From Candidatus Endomicrobiellum trichonymphae (GTDB taxonomy: Bacteria; Elusimicrobiota; Endomicrobiia; Endomicrobiales; Endomicrobiaceae), in NCBI RefSeq assembly GCF_002355835.1, contig NZ_AP017459.1, positions 496,001-560,000 on the forward strand: DNA of 64,000 bases, in the 5' to 3' direction. The notes beneath the pieces were generated by a model. That model had not been told where the DNA came from and did no database searches. It saw only the letters and a list, made by a program, of their open reading frames with translations. The position numbers were made by a program, and so were the translations under genes. Shown piece after piece: positions 30,456 through 39,645 of the stretch. Position 1 is the stretch's first letter; the number at the start of each line of letters is the position of its first letter.

Positions 30456-30609
30456 TTAAAGATCTCTAAGCTTTACATATATTTTGTAAAAAAACAGTTC
30501 TTAATGTTTTGATATTTTTTCAGTTCACCATGTTTACACTTTTTTGTCAAACTCAAGTGTTGTATTATCGCCAGTTTGAGAAATCATTATACTATAATAG
30601 GAATAATTT

Positions 30610-31065
30610 TTATTTAAGCGTTATTAATAACGGAACTTCGCCGCACTCTGAAAATAAGTGACAGTTAATGCATTCGCTCCATATTTTGTGCGGAAGAGTT
30701 TCTTTAGGAATTATTTCGTATCCTAACTTTATAAAAAATTTAGGTTTAAAACTCAAGGCAAAAACCCTGCTTACTCCCAGATTTTTGGCATTATCTTGAA
30801 GTATTTTGACTATTTTTCTGCCAAATCCCTGTCCTTTATATTTGTCAGATACTGCTAAAGCTTTTATTTCTGCAAGATTTTCCCACGAAACATGCAACGC
30901 TCCGCAACCGACTATGTTATCTTCGCTTTCAAGAACGACAAACTCTTGAATATTTTCATATATTGCGCTTAGAGATCTGTGTAGCATTTCTTTATTGTTT
31001 GCGTGATATTCAACAAGTTTGTGTATTTCTTTTACATCCATAACTCTTGCTGATCTTATATTCAT
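30610..31065 (-). CDS. GNAT acetyltransferase, short N-acetylglutamate synthase-like
   Basis: The 151-residue protein has a GNAT fold with SDKYKGQGFGRKIVKIL, the acetyl-CoA pyrophosphate loop (Q/RxxGxG/A). The C-terminal IWSECINCHLFSECGEVPL block is typical of short ArgA-like N-acetylglutamate synthases. Such enzymes start arginine synthesis from glutamate. Context gives no arginine genes, so the substrate is inferred from family resemblance alone. The frame is clean. Confidence 0.75.
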   Translation of the reverse strand: MNIRSARVMDVKEIHKLVEYHANNKEMLHRSLSAIYENIQEFVVLESEDNIVGCGALHVSWENLAEIKALAVSDKYKGQGFGRKIVKILQDNAKNLGVSRVFALSFKPKFFIKLGYEIIPKETLPHKIWSECINCHLFSECGEVPLLITLK

Positions 31066-31212
31066 TTTATCCTCTTAACTCATCATGGCTAAATGAAGTA
31101 CTTGAGATTTTGTTTCTTGCTTTTCAGTGTCTGGCAGATAAATAAAAAATATAAAAACTACTTAATTAAGTTATAAATTAAGTTTGTTTGTTAATAACCA
31201 AAAAATTATAGA

Positions 31213-31786
31213 TTATTTTATAAAATCATATCCTGCTTGAATTGCTTTTTTTGTTTGTTTCAATAAGCTGCGGTTTTGAAGCAAAAATCTTTTCGCACGC
31301 AGACAGCACGCTTTTTAGAGTAATACCTTTTTCATCAGTATTTTGTTGAATATTAAAGCGGTGTAGTTCAAGAATTCTTATCAACGTTCCCACTGCAACT
31401 GTGTTTGCAGTTCTCAAGTTTTTGATTTCTTTATCTGCAATATCGGTTACAGGTATGAAGTAAGGTTTTACTTTATATTCCATATTCTGTGGTATAATTG
31501 AAGAATTGGCAATTACTATGGCATTGTCAATAACTCTGGATATAAATTTGTTTAATGACGGCTCGTTCAATGCTATCAGAGTGTCTGGATTGAAAGCAAG
31601 AGGGGAACCTATTTCATCGCTTGATACGACGACTGTAGAATTTGCTGTACCTCCGCGCATTTCGGCCCCGTAAGACGGGAACCACGTTGTATGTAATCCC
31701 TGTTCTATTGCTGCCTGTGCAATTAAAGTTCCGGCCAAGAGAACACCTTGCCCGCCGAAACCAGCTATTACTATTTCATTTTGCAT
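31213..31786 (-). CDS. 2-oxoacid:ferredoxin oxidoreductase gamma subunit, frameshifted tail
   Basis: The protein starts EIVIAGFGGQGVLLAGTL and has SYGAEMRGGTANSTVVVS, the signature of the gamma (KorC/PorG/VorC-like) subunit. This subunit works with alpha and beta subunits in ferredoxin-linked oxidation of pyruvate, 2-oxoglutarate or branched keto acids. In the present frame it stops at 31226 after NKKSNSSRI. One base fewer in a run of seven A (complement of 31246-31252) would give NKKAIQAGYDFIK ending at 31213, which fits the family tail. The change affects only about nine residues, so the product may still work. No alpha or beta subunit is nearby. Confidence 0.82.
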
Positions 31787-31877
31787 CTCGATACCCTGAT
31801 ATAGAAAAATACTTCATATATAATACGATATTATTATCTATTTCGTCAATATTCCCACAATTGGCTAAAATGCGCTC

Positions 31878-31906
31878 TTGACATAATTCAATGTTAGTGC
31901 TAAAAT
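31878..31906 (+). promoter_or_regulatory. Sigma-70-type promoter of hrcA operon
   Basis: TTGACA at 31878-31883 and TAAAAT at 31901-31906 are separated by 17 bases. The -10 box lies three bases upstream of the CIRCE operator, so HrcA binding would cover the transcription start. Confidence 0.8.
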
Positions 31907-31908
31907 TA

Positions 31909-31935
31909 TTAGCACTTTACCATTGTGAGTGCTAA
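31909..31935 (+). promoter_or_regulatory. CIRCE operator (HrcA-binding site)
   Basis: The inverted repeat TTAGCACTT-N9-GAGTGCTAA matches the consensus TTAGCACTC-N9-GAGTGCTAA with one change in the left arm. It lies 38 bases before the hrcA start. HrcA represses its own heat-shock operon here, and GroE-dependent folding of HrcA normally sets the level. Confidence 0.95.
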
Positions 31936-31973
31936 GATGTGATGATTGCTAAAATAAATTTTAAAGGGACAAA

Positions 31974-33011
31974 ATGCGGCATACAGCGTTGGAAGTTTTG
32001 AAAGAGAGAAAAACTAAGATACTGAATGCCGTTATACATCATTATATTAGGATAGGAAAACCTGTAGGATCAGATGTTTTAATAAAAGAGTATAACATTT
32101 CTCTTTCCCCGGCGACAGTCAGAAATTTGATGGCAGAACTTGAAGAAGACGGATACTTGACACATCCTCACACATCTTCAGGTAGAATTCCTACTGACAA
32201 AGGGTACAGATCTTATGTCGATAGTCTTGTCAAGCTCCAAAGTTATGCCATTGAAGAAGAAGAAAGGATAAAAAGAGAGTATGAGGGAAAACACAATGAA
32301 ATAGAAGATATCCTTTCGGAAACTTCCCGTATTTTGTCAGGACTTTCTCAATATACAGGTTTTGTTATGACTCCTAAAGCGCAGTATGACAAAATAAAAA
32401 ATATCGAGCTTGTTCAGATTTCAGAAGAAGATCTTTTAGTTATACTACTTACTCAAAGCGGTATGGTAAAACATAAAAAAGTAAAAGCTTATCTTGCCTA
32501 TGTGCAGCTGGGTAAGTTAAGAAATTTTTTAAATGAAAAATTAAGAGGCATATCGATTGCGCAGGCAAATAGAAAAATTATTTCAGAAATAAAAGATTTC
32601 AGACAGAATGAATCCGAAATTTTAAAAATTGCTGAAAAAATAAGCTACGTTTTTTACAATGTACAGGACGATATTTATATAGATGGTACGTCAAATGTAG
32701 TTGCTGCTCCGGATTTCAGCGATTTTGAACCGGTAAAGCTTCTTATAAAATTTAATGAAGATAAAGAAAAATTTATAGAGATAATAAATAAGGATTTTAA
32801 CAGCGGCGGAATAAATGTAAAGATAGGTTCGGAAAATACGCTTGACGGACTTAAAGATTTAAGCATGATAACAACAACATACAAAAACCGAGAGCGGGCA
32901 GTTGGCGTTTTGGGAATTATCGGGCCTAAACGTATGGAGTATGAAAAAATGATGTTGCTTGTGAATCGTATTTCTGAAATGTTAAACAGGTTTTTTAAAG
33001 AAATGAGTTAA
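31974..33011 (+). CDS. hrcA: Heat-inducible transcription repressor HrcA
   Basis: HrcA binds CIRCE and represses chaperone genes. The 345-residue protein has an N-terminal winged helix (VIHHYIRIGKPVGSDVLI, SLSPATVRNLMAELEEDGYL, HTSSGRIPTDKGYRSYVD) and the GAF-like C-terminal domain ending in VGVLGIIGPKRMEYEKM. Length is standard. It is the first gene of hrcA-grpE-dnaK under its own operator, so it is autoregulated. Confidence 0.96.
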   Translation: MRHTALEVLKERKTKILNAVIHHYIRIGKPVGSDVLIKEYNISLSPATVRNLMAELEEDGYLTHPHTSSGRIPTDKGYRSYVDSLVKLQSYAIEEEERIKREYEGKHNEIEDILSETSRILSGLSQYTGFVMTPKAQYDKIKNIELVQISEEDLLVILLTQSGMVKHKKVKAYLAYVQLGKLRNFLNEKLRGISIAQANRKIISEIKDFRQNESEILKIAEKISYVFYNVQDDIYIDGTSNVVAAPDFSDFEPVKLLIKFNEDKEKFIEIINKDFNSGGINVKIGSENTLDGLKDLSMITTTYKNRERAVGVLGIIGPKRMEYEKMMLLVNRISEMLNRFFKEMS

Positions 33012-33086
33012 ATAACGTACTGGTAATATGCGTCTGCATAAGATTATTCAGACACAGACAGTTACTAAGAAGGGGGGAGGGGCAAT

Positions 33087-33659
33087 TTGGAAAACAAGAA
33101 ACAAAGAATTCTAATCGAACAGGAAATACATGACTGTAACTACAATAAAGCAAGAGACGAAAAGATTTGTGAGCTTGAAATTTTAAAACAGTCTATTGAA
33201 GAGAAAAAAAAGCAAGCGCAAGATTATTACGATCAGCTTTTAAGGCTCAAAGCTGATTTTGAAAATTACATAAGGCGCTCCGAAAAAGAAAAAAAAGATT
33301 ATTTAGAATGGGGAAAAGAGAAAATTCTTCTTAAACAAATCAGCATTGACGACGTTTTAAGACAGGCTTTAAAAAGTGCGAAATTAGGAAACAATATAGA
33401 AAGCATAGTGCTCGGTCTTGAAATGATAAGCAAGGAATTTTCAAAAATGCTGAAGGAAGAAGGTGTTAAAGAAATAGAATGCGATAAGTTTGACCCGAAT
33501 ATATGCGAAGCTTTAGAATATATTGGAAGCGAAGAAGAAGACGGAAAAATTTTAGAGGTTTACCAAAAAGGATATAAAATGAACGAAAAGTTAATTAGAG
33601 CGGCAAAAGTTAAAGTAGCAAAAAACAATAAGGAGAACATAGTGGGGAATGAAAAATAA
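33087..33659 (+). CDS. grpE: Nucleotide exchange factor GrpE
   Basis: GrpE releases ADP from DnaK. The 190-residue protein has the long coiled coil (about residues 20-70, with LLRLKADFENYIRRSEKEK) and the beta domain with VKEIECDKFDPNICEAL and VYQKGYKMNEKLIRAAKVKV. The best start is TTG at 33087, preceded by a strong GGGGGAGG site; no ATG in frame gives a full N-terminus. It lies between hrcA and dnaK in the usual order. Confidence 0.94.
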   Translation: MENKKQRILIEQEIHDCNYNKARDEKICELEILKQSIEEKKKQAQDYYDQLLRLKADFENYIRRSEKEKKDYLEWGKEKILLKQISIDDVLRQALKSAKLGNNIESIVLGLEMISKEFSKMLKEEGVKEIECDKFDPNICEALEYIGSEEEDGKILEVYQKGYKMNEKLIRAAKVKVAKNNKENIVGNEK

Positions 33660-33766
33660 GAAACGGAAAGAAAAAGAAAATAAGTGTCTACTATTAAAAA
33701 GCTGCTGCTTTAGAGGCAAAGTATTCTTACTTTACGACAAAAAGGGATTGATATAGGAGGAGTATT

Positions 33767-35632
33767 ATGGCAAAGATTATTGGCATAGATTTAGGGACAT
33801 CAAATTCGGCAGCGGCTGTTATGGAAGGCGGAAAAACCACTCTTATTCCTTCGGCTGAAGGAACAACACTGGGTGGCAAGGCATTTCCATCTTATGTTGC
33901 TTTTACAAAGGATGGGCAACTTTTAGTCGGTGAACCTGCAAGAAGACAAGCAGTTACAAATCCAGAAGGAACGATAAATGCTTTTAAGAGAAAGATGGGA
34001 ACGAATTATAAATACAAAGTAAACGGCAAAGAATTTACTCCACAGCAGCTTTCGGCTTTTATTCTTCAAAAGATTAAAAAGGATTCAGAGGCTTATCTGG
34101 GCGAAACAATAACAAAAGCCGTTATCACAGTTCCCGCTTATTTTAACGACGATCAGAGGCAGGCTACAAAAGACGCGGGTGCAATTGCCGGTCTTGAAGT
34201 TGTAAGACTTGTAAACGAACCTACGGCGGCATCGCTCGCTTATGGCATAGACAAGGTTGGCAAAGAACAGAAGATATTGGTTTTTGATCTCGGCGGCGGA
34301 ACTCTTGACGTAACAATTATGGAAATGGGAGCGGAGGGTACGTTTGAAGTTCTCTCAACTTCAGGCGATACGCAGCTGGGCGGAACCGATATGGACAATG
34401 CTTTAATTGACTATATTGCTGAAGATTTTAAGAAAACAAACGGGATAGATTTGCGCAATGACAAAATGGCGGTTCAGCGTTTAAAAGAAGCTGCCGAAAA
34501 AGCAAAAATCGAACTTTCAAATGTTTTGGAAACTGATATCAATCTTCCGTTTATTACGGCTGATGCCTCAGGTCCTAAGCATTTGGCGATGAAATTTACG
34601 AGAGCAACGCTTGAAAATCTTGTAAGACATATAGTTGAAAGATGTAAAGCTTCAATCGATCAGGCTGTAAAAGATGCGAAGCTTACGGCTGAAACGGTCA
34701 CAAAAATAATTTTGGTGGGAGGACCTACCAGAATGCCAATCGTTCAGAAATTTGCGGAAGATCATGTCGGCAAAAAGGCAGAACGTGGAATAGATCCTAT
34801 GGAATGCGTATGCTTTGGGGCAGCCGTTCAGGCAGCAGTATTGACAGGCGATGTCAAAGACATTCTTCTTTTAGATGTTACTCCGCTTACGCTCGGACTC
34901 GAAACTATGGGAGGCGTGAGAACTTCTTTGATAGACAGAAATACAACTGTTCCTGCAAAACGTTCCCAGGTATTTTCAACAGCTGCTGACAATCAGCCGA
35001 GCGTTGAAATTAATGTTCTGCAGGGCGAGAGAGCTATGGCAAAAGACAATTTATCGCTCGGCAGATTTATGCTTGACGGAATACCGCCGGCGCCTAGAGG
35101 AGTTCCTCAGATTGAAGTTACTTTTGATATAGATGCAAACGGCATTTTGCACGTTTCGGCAAAAGATAAAGGAACAGGCAAAGAACAGTCTATTAAAATA
35201 TCATCGTCAACAAAACTTTCAAAAGACGATATAGACAAATACGTAAAAGAAGCGGAACAATATGCTTCCGAAGACGTAAAACGCAAAGAAGAGATTGAAG
35301 TTAGAAACGAAGCCGACAATCTTATTTATTCAGTTGAGAAAAGTTTGAAAGATCACGGCGATAAAGTTTCTGCCGATGAGCGGCTTATAATCGAACAGTC
35401 ACTGACTGCAGCAAAAGACGCTTTAAAAGGCAGCGATGTTGCGACAATTAAATCGGCAAAAGAGGCATTGACAACAGCTTCTCACAAACTCGCCGAAGTA
35501 GTGTATAAAGCTTCGCAAGTGCAAGACACTCAAGGTGCAGCGCAGGGACAGTCTCAAGGCAATTCGCAGCAGACTGCCGATAACAGAGGGAAAGTGGTTG
35601 ATGCAGAAATTGTGGATGAGAATAAAGAATAA
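33767..35632 (+). CDS. dnaK: Chaperone DnaK (Hsp70)
   Basis: The 621-residue Hsp70 starts [20 protein letters not shown]. It shows [48 protein letters not shown] and the linker [17 protein letters not shown] before the substrate-binding domain. The tail is glutamine- and serine-rich (Q-rich stretch about residues 585-605) and ends [10 protein letters not shown]. An AGGAGG site precedes the ATG. It is co-transcribed with hrcA and grpE and thus under CIRCE control. Confidence 0.98.
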   Translation: MAKIIGIDLGTSNSAAAVMEGGKTTLIPSAEGTTLGGKAFPSYVAFTKDGQLLVGEPARRQAVTNPEGTINAFKRKMGTNYKYKVNGKEFTPQQLSAFILQKIKKDSEAYLGETITKAVITVPAYFNDDQRQATKDAGAIAGLEVVRLVNEPTAASLAYGIDKVGKEQKILVFDLGGGTLDVTIMEMGAEGTFEVLSTSGDTQLGGTDMDNALIDYIAEDFKKTNGIDLRNDKMAVQRLKEAAEKAKIELSNVLETDINLPFITADASGPKHLAMKFTRATLENLVRHIVERCKASIDQAVKDAKLTAETVTKIILVGGPTRMPIVQKFAEDHVGKKAERGIDPMECVCFGAAVQAAVLTGDVKDILLLDVTPLTLGLETMGGVRTSLIDRNTTVPAKRSQVFSTAADNQPSVEINVLQGERAMAKDNLSLGRFMLDGIPPAPRGVPQIEVTFDIDANGILHVSAKDKGTGKEQSIKISSSTKLSKDDIDKYVKEAEQYASEDVKRKEEIEVRNEADNLIYSVEKSLKDHGDKVSADERLIIEQSLTAAKDALKGSDVATIKSAKEALTTASHKLAEVVYKASQVQDTQGAAQGQSQGNSQQTADNRGKVVDAEIVDENKE

Positions 35633-35650
35633 CAAGTAAGCTTTCTGTTT

Positions 35651-35689
35651 CATAATATCCATCCCCGCTTGACGGGGATGGATATTATG
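35651..35689. repeat. Perfect 17-bp inverted repeat with 5-base loop
   Basis: CATAATATCCATCCCCG (35651-35667) pairs perfectly with 35673-35689 around the loop CTTGA. It starts 18 bases after the dnaK stop. The stem is stronger and more GC-rich in its core than surrounding DNA. No T-run follows on either strand, so it is not a classical intrinsic terminator, though it could stabilise the dnaK mRNA 3' end. It may also be a dispersed palindromic repeat. Confidence 0.8.
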
Positions 35690-36208
35690 AATGAAAGAAA
35701 TACTTTAATTTTTCAAAATGTTCCAACTGTTACAATTATGACAAATAAACTTAGTAATGTTCCTGTAATTTTAAAATATGAAAAATATCAATTTAATAGA
35801 AATTGTTAGAACTGAAAGTTTATCCATACGCAACAAAGATTCCGATTTATTATTCTGATGGAACATTAGCAGTTGCAAACGGAAATAGGAGAACAAGGTA
35901 AGAAAATTGAGTTAAAAATGAACGAATATGCTAATTTATGGGTTTGTAAATTAGACAATAATACATTATTTGAAATAAGACAACAATCGGGATAATCTTT
36001 TAAAACGATAGCGGATATATACACTCCTGCCGGAGAGTTTATTAAATGTGTAGATGAAGGTACTAGTTTTTATAAAACATATGGTAATGAATTTAAAATT
36101 GGCAGAATTAGGTTAACAAATTGTACTTTTGAAAATTACTCGGTTGAAATTTTATTGAAAAAGAGTGGTTCTATTTCTATTGATAATAATGGGAAGCAAA
36201 TACTTTGA
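35686..36208 (+). pseudogene. Decayed gene of unknown family between dnaK and dnaJ
   Basis: Starting at the ATG at 35687 the reading is MNERNTLIFQNVPTVTIMTN, broken near 35785. A shifted frame gives LIEIVRTESLSIRNKDSDLLF, and then a clean stretch runs from about 35885 to 36208 with one TAA near 35995. That part includes NEYANLWVCKLDNNTLFEIR, FKTIADIYTPAGEF and YGNEFKIGRIRLTN. The pieces look like one hydrophilic protein of about 170 residues. I do not recognise it. It interrupts the usual dnaK-dnaJ adjacency and its start lies within the right arm of the palindrome. Confidence 0.5.
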
Positions 36209-36392
36209 GTGGGTTGGGAAAGTAAATGGCGAAAAGTAGTAAGAGCTTTTAAATGAAACATTTCTACAGAATTATTGAAGTAATAAAATAACTAAAATGG
36301 ATTGCCGATAACTCTAAACTGGGACATATTATTTTTGGATTATAGTTCGGTTTGCTGATTTCAGAATGGATAAACTGAGGAAAAAAAACAAA

Positions 36393-37544
36393 ATGAAACG
36401 TGATTATTATGAAGTGCTTGAAGTTAGTAAAACCGCTTCGGTGGATGAAATAAAGTCAGCTTACAGAAAGCTGGCTTTAAAATATCATCCCGACAAAAAT
36501 CAAGGAGATAAAGAAGCCGAAGAAAAGTTTAAAGAGATAAACGAAGCTTACGAAATGCTTTCAGATGTTCAAAAAAGACAACAATACGATACCTTTGGAC
36601 ATGATGCAGCGGGAGGAATGCCCGACGGCAGGAATCCTTTTGGCGGAAAGGGTAGCTATACGCAGTATAGTGGAGACTTTTCAAGTGTGGGCGATATATT
36701 CGGCGATATTTTTGGTGATATTTTCAGCGGCGGTTCCAGTCGCGCTAAAAATAGAGCTTCGCAAAGACGCGGTGAAGATTTGCGTTATGATGTCGAAGTT
36801 TCTTACCTTGACGCGATGAAAGGGACGAAAATCTCCATTGACATACCTAAGAGAGAAATCTGTTTTGTTTGTCGCGGAACTGGCAGTAAAGACGGTTCCG
36901 TACCAAAACAGTGTCCTCAATGTAAAGGTAAAGGTCAAGTAAAGTATTCGCAAGGTTTTTTCTCATTCAGTCAGGAATGTTCTCAATGTAAAGGCAATGG
37001 AATTATTATAAATAACCCCTGTCCCGAATGCAGAGGTGAAGGCACTGCAAATAAGAGAAAACCTATTAAGGTGAGAGTTCCCGCTGGTGTTGACGAAGGC
37101 ACTTCTTTAAAAATTGCGGGGTCCGGCAATGCAGGTTCTAACGGATCTCTATCAGGCGACTTATATGTTATAGTGCATATGAAACAAACTGCTGGTTTTG
37201 AAAGAAAAGGCGATGATTTATATACGGAAATTTCTGTCTCTTTTTCACAGGCGGCAATGGGGATTGAATATGAAGTGCCTGTTATAGAAGGTCATATAAA
37301 GGTGAAAATCCCGCCATCAACGCAGCCAGGAACTATTTTAAGAGTGCGGAAACAGGGATTCCCTAAACTCGGGAGAAAAAACAAAGGTGATCTTTACGTT
37401 AAAATAAATATTTCTGTTCCTAAATCTATGAACGATGAGCAGAAACTAGCGCTTTTTGAATACGCAAAATCTATGGGCGAAGTTCCAAAAGACTCTAAAT
37501 ACCAAAGCGATAATTTTTTTAGTAAAATTTTTGGAAATAAATGA
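36393..37544 (+). CDS. dnaJ: Chaperone DnaJ (Hsp40)
   Basis: DnaJ delivers substrates to DnaK and stimulates its ATPase. The J domain reads [11 protein letters not shown]...[28 protein letters not shown] with the HPD motif. A Gly/Phe-rich region follows (about residues 75-120). Four zinc motifs of CxxCxGxG type are complete ([32 protein letters not shown]), and the substrate domain follows. I prefer the ATG at 36393 because family members start M-K/A-RDYYE; an in-frame ATG at 36366 would add nine residues. Confidence 0.96.
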   Translation: MKRDYYEVLEVSKTASVDEIKSAYRKLALKYHPDKNQGDKEAEEKFKEINEAYEMLSDVQKRQQYDTFGHDAAGGMPDGRNPFGGKGSYTQYSGDFSSVGDIFGDIFGDIFSGGSSRAKNRASQRRGEDLRYDVEVSYLDAMKGTKISIDIPKREICFVCRGTGSKDGSVPKQCPQCKGKGQVKYSQGFFSFSQECSQCKGNGIIINNPCPECRGEGTANKRKPIKVRVPAGVDEGTSLKIAGSGNAGSNGSLSGDLYVIVHMKQTAGFERKGDDLYTEISVSFSQAAMGIEYEVPVIEGHIKVKIPPSTQPGTILRVRKQGFPKLGRKNKGDLYVKINISVPKSMNDEQKLALFEYAKSMGEVPKDSKYQSDNFFSKIFGNK

Positions 37545-37842
37545 AGATATATAAAAAAGATATTGATACAAAATAGTTTAACAGCAATAACCTGCACTTT
37601 TGTTTTTATCATGTAGCTATTTTTTTTAAAACAGAGAAGCAGACTATAGAACCCATCTAATTTTTTAGTTATAGAAAAAATCTTATTTTTGGGAAAAGAA
37701 AGCTTTGAACTTTTGCAAATTTTTAAAAACACCTTTGGAAACAATATTTATGAAAAGTTCTGTCATTTTCTATTCTTTTGTTATTTAATTTCAAAATGAC
37801 GAAAATATTGAAAATTTTGCCAGATTCTGATTTAACATGTTA
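37545..37842. other. Intergenic, nothing recognised
   Basis: About 300 AT-rich bases follow dnaJ before the rpsF promoter. Short T-runs occur near 37620 and 37665, but I find no convincing stem before them. No coding pattern is evident. Confidence 0.45.
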
Positions 37843-37871
37843 TTGAAAAAACTATTTATTTTGTATATAAT
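37843..37871 (+). promoter_or_regulatory. Sigma-70-type promoter of the rpsF operon
   Basis: TTGAAA (37843-37848) and a perfect TATAAT (37866-37871) are spaced by 17 bases. A ~109-base leader precedes rpsF, long enough for autoregulatory binding of the S6-S18 pair, though I cannot identify the structure. Confidence 0.75.
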
Positions 37872-37979
37872 AGTGGGTAAACTTTGCTTTGCGTATATTG
37901 CGTAAGGCTAAATCCCAAAGAACAGAGGTTTTATTTGAGGATAAATTCTTAAGGGAATTCCAAAAAGGAGCTGTAAAGT

Positions 37980-38342
37980 ATGAATTACGAGAGCATATTT
38001 ATTATTTCTCCCGAAGTGCCAGCAGAAAAAATTGAAGAACTCACCACAAAAGCAGTAAAAATCATTGAAGACTCGAAAGGAACCTTTAAAATGTCGCAGC
38101 AGTTTGGAAAGAAAAGATTTGCTTATCCGATTAACAAACTCCGTGAAGGAAGTTATGTTTATACGGAATTTAGCGGTAACGGCGAGGCGGTAAACGCGCT
38201 TGAAAGCTTTTTCAAATTTAACGATTTAATCGTAAGATTCCTGACGGTTAAAATTGAAAAAAAGAAAGTTGTTGCAAAAAAGACTGCCAAGTCAGAACCG
38301 CAGGCGGCAAAAACTACAAATGACAAAGGTGAAATAAAATGA
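37980..38342 (+). CDS. rpsF: 30S ribosomal protein S6
   Basis: The 120-residue protein starts NYESIFIISPEVPAEKIEEL, contains QQFGKKRFAYPINKLREGSYVY and has a Lys/Ala-rich tail. S6 binds S18 on the 30S platform. It heads the conserved unit rpsF-ssb-rpsR-rplI-dnaB, has an AAAAAGGAG ribosome site, and its stop overlaps the ssb ATG by 4 bases. Confidence 0.96.
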   Translation: MNYESIFIISPEVPAEKIEELTTKAVKIIEDSKGTFKMSQQFGKKRFAYPINKLREGSYVYTEFSGNGEAVNALESFFKFNDLIVRFLTVKIEKKKVVAKKTAKSEPQAAKTTNDKGEIK

Positions 38343-38806
38343 GCCAGGAGCAAAACAGTTTCCGCTTGCCTGAACAAAACAGCGTTATTATTGTGGGTAG
38401 ACTTACAAGAGATCCGGAATTGAGACGCACAGTCACGGGAAAAGCTGTCTGCTCTTTTGATATAGCTATCAGCGGAAGAATGAAAGATCCAGTTACCGGC
38501 GATTGGAAAGATGCCGAGCCGACGTTTGTTCCAATTATTGTTTGGAACAATCAGGCGGAAAGATGCGGCGAGCGTTTGAAAAAGGGACTTCCTGTGTATG
38601 TGGAAGGAAGACTTAAGACAAATAAATGGGAAGGAAAAGACGGTATAAAAAGAAGTCGTCTGGAAGTTGTGGCTTCAAGAGTTCAGTTTCTTTTCACAAT
38701 AAAACAGGAATCCTCAGCTATAGACGCAAAACCTATTGATAGTATAAATGAATTACAGGAACAGTCTGATAACACCGTCGATGATGATGAAAATATACCG
38801 TTTTAA
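38339..38806 (+). CDS. ssb: Single-stranded DNA-binding protein
   Basis: The 155-residue protein has an OB fold (NSVIIVGRLTRDPELRRT, CSFDIAISG, VYVEGRLKTNKWEGKDG) and ends in DDDENIPF. That acidic DDxxPF tip recruits partner proteins such as RecO, HolC-type subunits and PriA. It coats single-stranded DNA in replication and repair. Position between the S6 and S18 genes is the common bacterial arrangement. Confidence 0.95.
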   Translation: MSQEQNSFRLPEQNSVIIVGRLTRDPELRRTVTGKAVCSFDIAISGRMKDPVTGDWKDAEPTFVPIIVWNNQAERCGERLKKGLPVYVEGRLKTNKWEGKDGIKRSRLEVVASRVQFLFTIKQESSAIDAKPIDSINELQEQSDNTVDDDENIPF

Positions 38807-38824
38807 AATATTGGAGGGGGAAAT

Positions 38825-39127
38825 ATGACATTTATAAGAAAACCTGCAGGGCAGGCAAAACCTCAAAAGTATTCGACTGACGCTTATGGTCGTCCTGCCG
38901 GAAAGTTTAGAAGAAACGGACCGATAAGGAAAAAAGTTTGCCGTTTCTGTGCTGATAAAGTTGAGATAGATTACAAGAATTTAAGCCTGCTTCACACGTT
39001 TGTAACTGAAAAGGGCAAAATACTTTCGGGACGTATGACCGGCACATGTGCAAAACATCAAAGAGAACTTGATACAGCAATTAAAAGAGCAAGAATGATT
39101 GCGCTTTTGCCTTTTACAGTAAATTGA
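38825..39127 (+). CDS. rpsR: 30S ribosomal protein S18
   Basis: The 100-residue protein has the S18 core [21 protein letters not shown] and the end [20 protein letters not shown]. The CRFC pair is kept, so it is the zinc-type form. The N-terminal ~35 residues are a basic extension. A GGAGGGGG site precedes the ATG. Confidence 0.95.
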   Translation: MTFIRKPAGQAKPQKYSTDAYGRPAGKFRRNGPIRKKVCRFCADKVEIDYKNLSLLHTFVTEKGKILSGRMTGTCAKHQRELDTAIKRARMIALLPFTVN

Positions 39128-39166
39128 CGCTTTGTGCCCGCGATGAATTTAGGTGCCGGAGGAAAA

Positions 39167-39616
39167 ATGAAAGTTATATTGAAGTCCGACATTGCCAATG
39201 TCGGACGGCAGGGCGAAATAAAAGAAGTCTCGGCGGGATTTGCTAGAAATTATCTTATTCCGCAAAGTCTTGTTATGGAAGCCAACGACCTCAACCTTAA
39301 AATTTGGAAAAGGGAAAGAGGAATACTGGAAAAACATAGAGAAGAAATAATCAATTCTGCAAGAGAAATTGCTTCTAAAATGGAAGCTTCGAAATTTACT
39401 GCAAAAGTTAAAATAGGTGAAAACGGCAAGATTTTCGGTTCAATAACAACTGCAACTCTCGTAAAAATTTTTGAAGATAACGGTTTTAAAGTAAATAAAC
39501 GCGATATTATTCTTTCGGATAATATAAAAGAAATCGGCGATCACGAAATAAGCGTAAGGTTTCATCCAGAAGTTGTTGCAAAGATAAAGCTTTCTGTTAT
39601 AAATGAAAAAGAATAA
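39167..39616 (+). CDS. rplI: 50S ribosomal protein L9
   Basis: The 149-residue protein starts MKVILKSDIANVGRQGEIKE and contains VSAGFARNYLIPQ, the L9 signature. A GGAGG site at 39158-39162 places the start at 39167 rather than at upstream in-frame GTG or ATG codons. L9 binds 23S rRNA near the L1 stalk and links two domains by a long helix, seen here as the Lys/Glu-rich middle. Confidence 0.95.
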   Translation: MKVILKSDIANVGRQGEIKEVSAGFARNYLIPQSLVMEANDLNLKIWKRERGILEKHREEIINSAREIASKMEASKFTAKVKIGENGKIFGSITTATLVKIFEDNGFKVNKRDIILSDNIKEIGDHEISVRFHPEVVAKIKLSVINEKE

Positions 39617-39645
39617 TATTATTTTCATTATTATTGGAATAAAAA

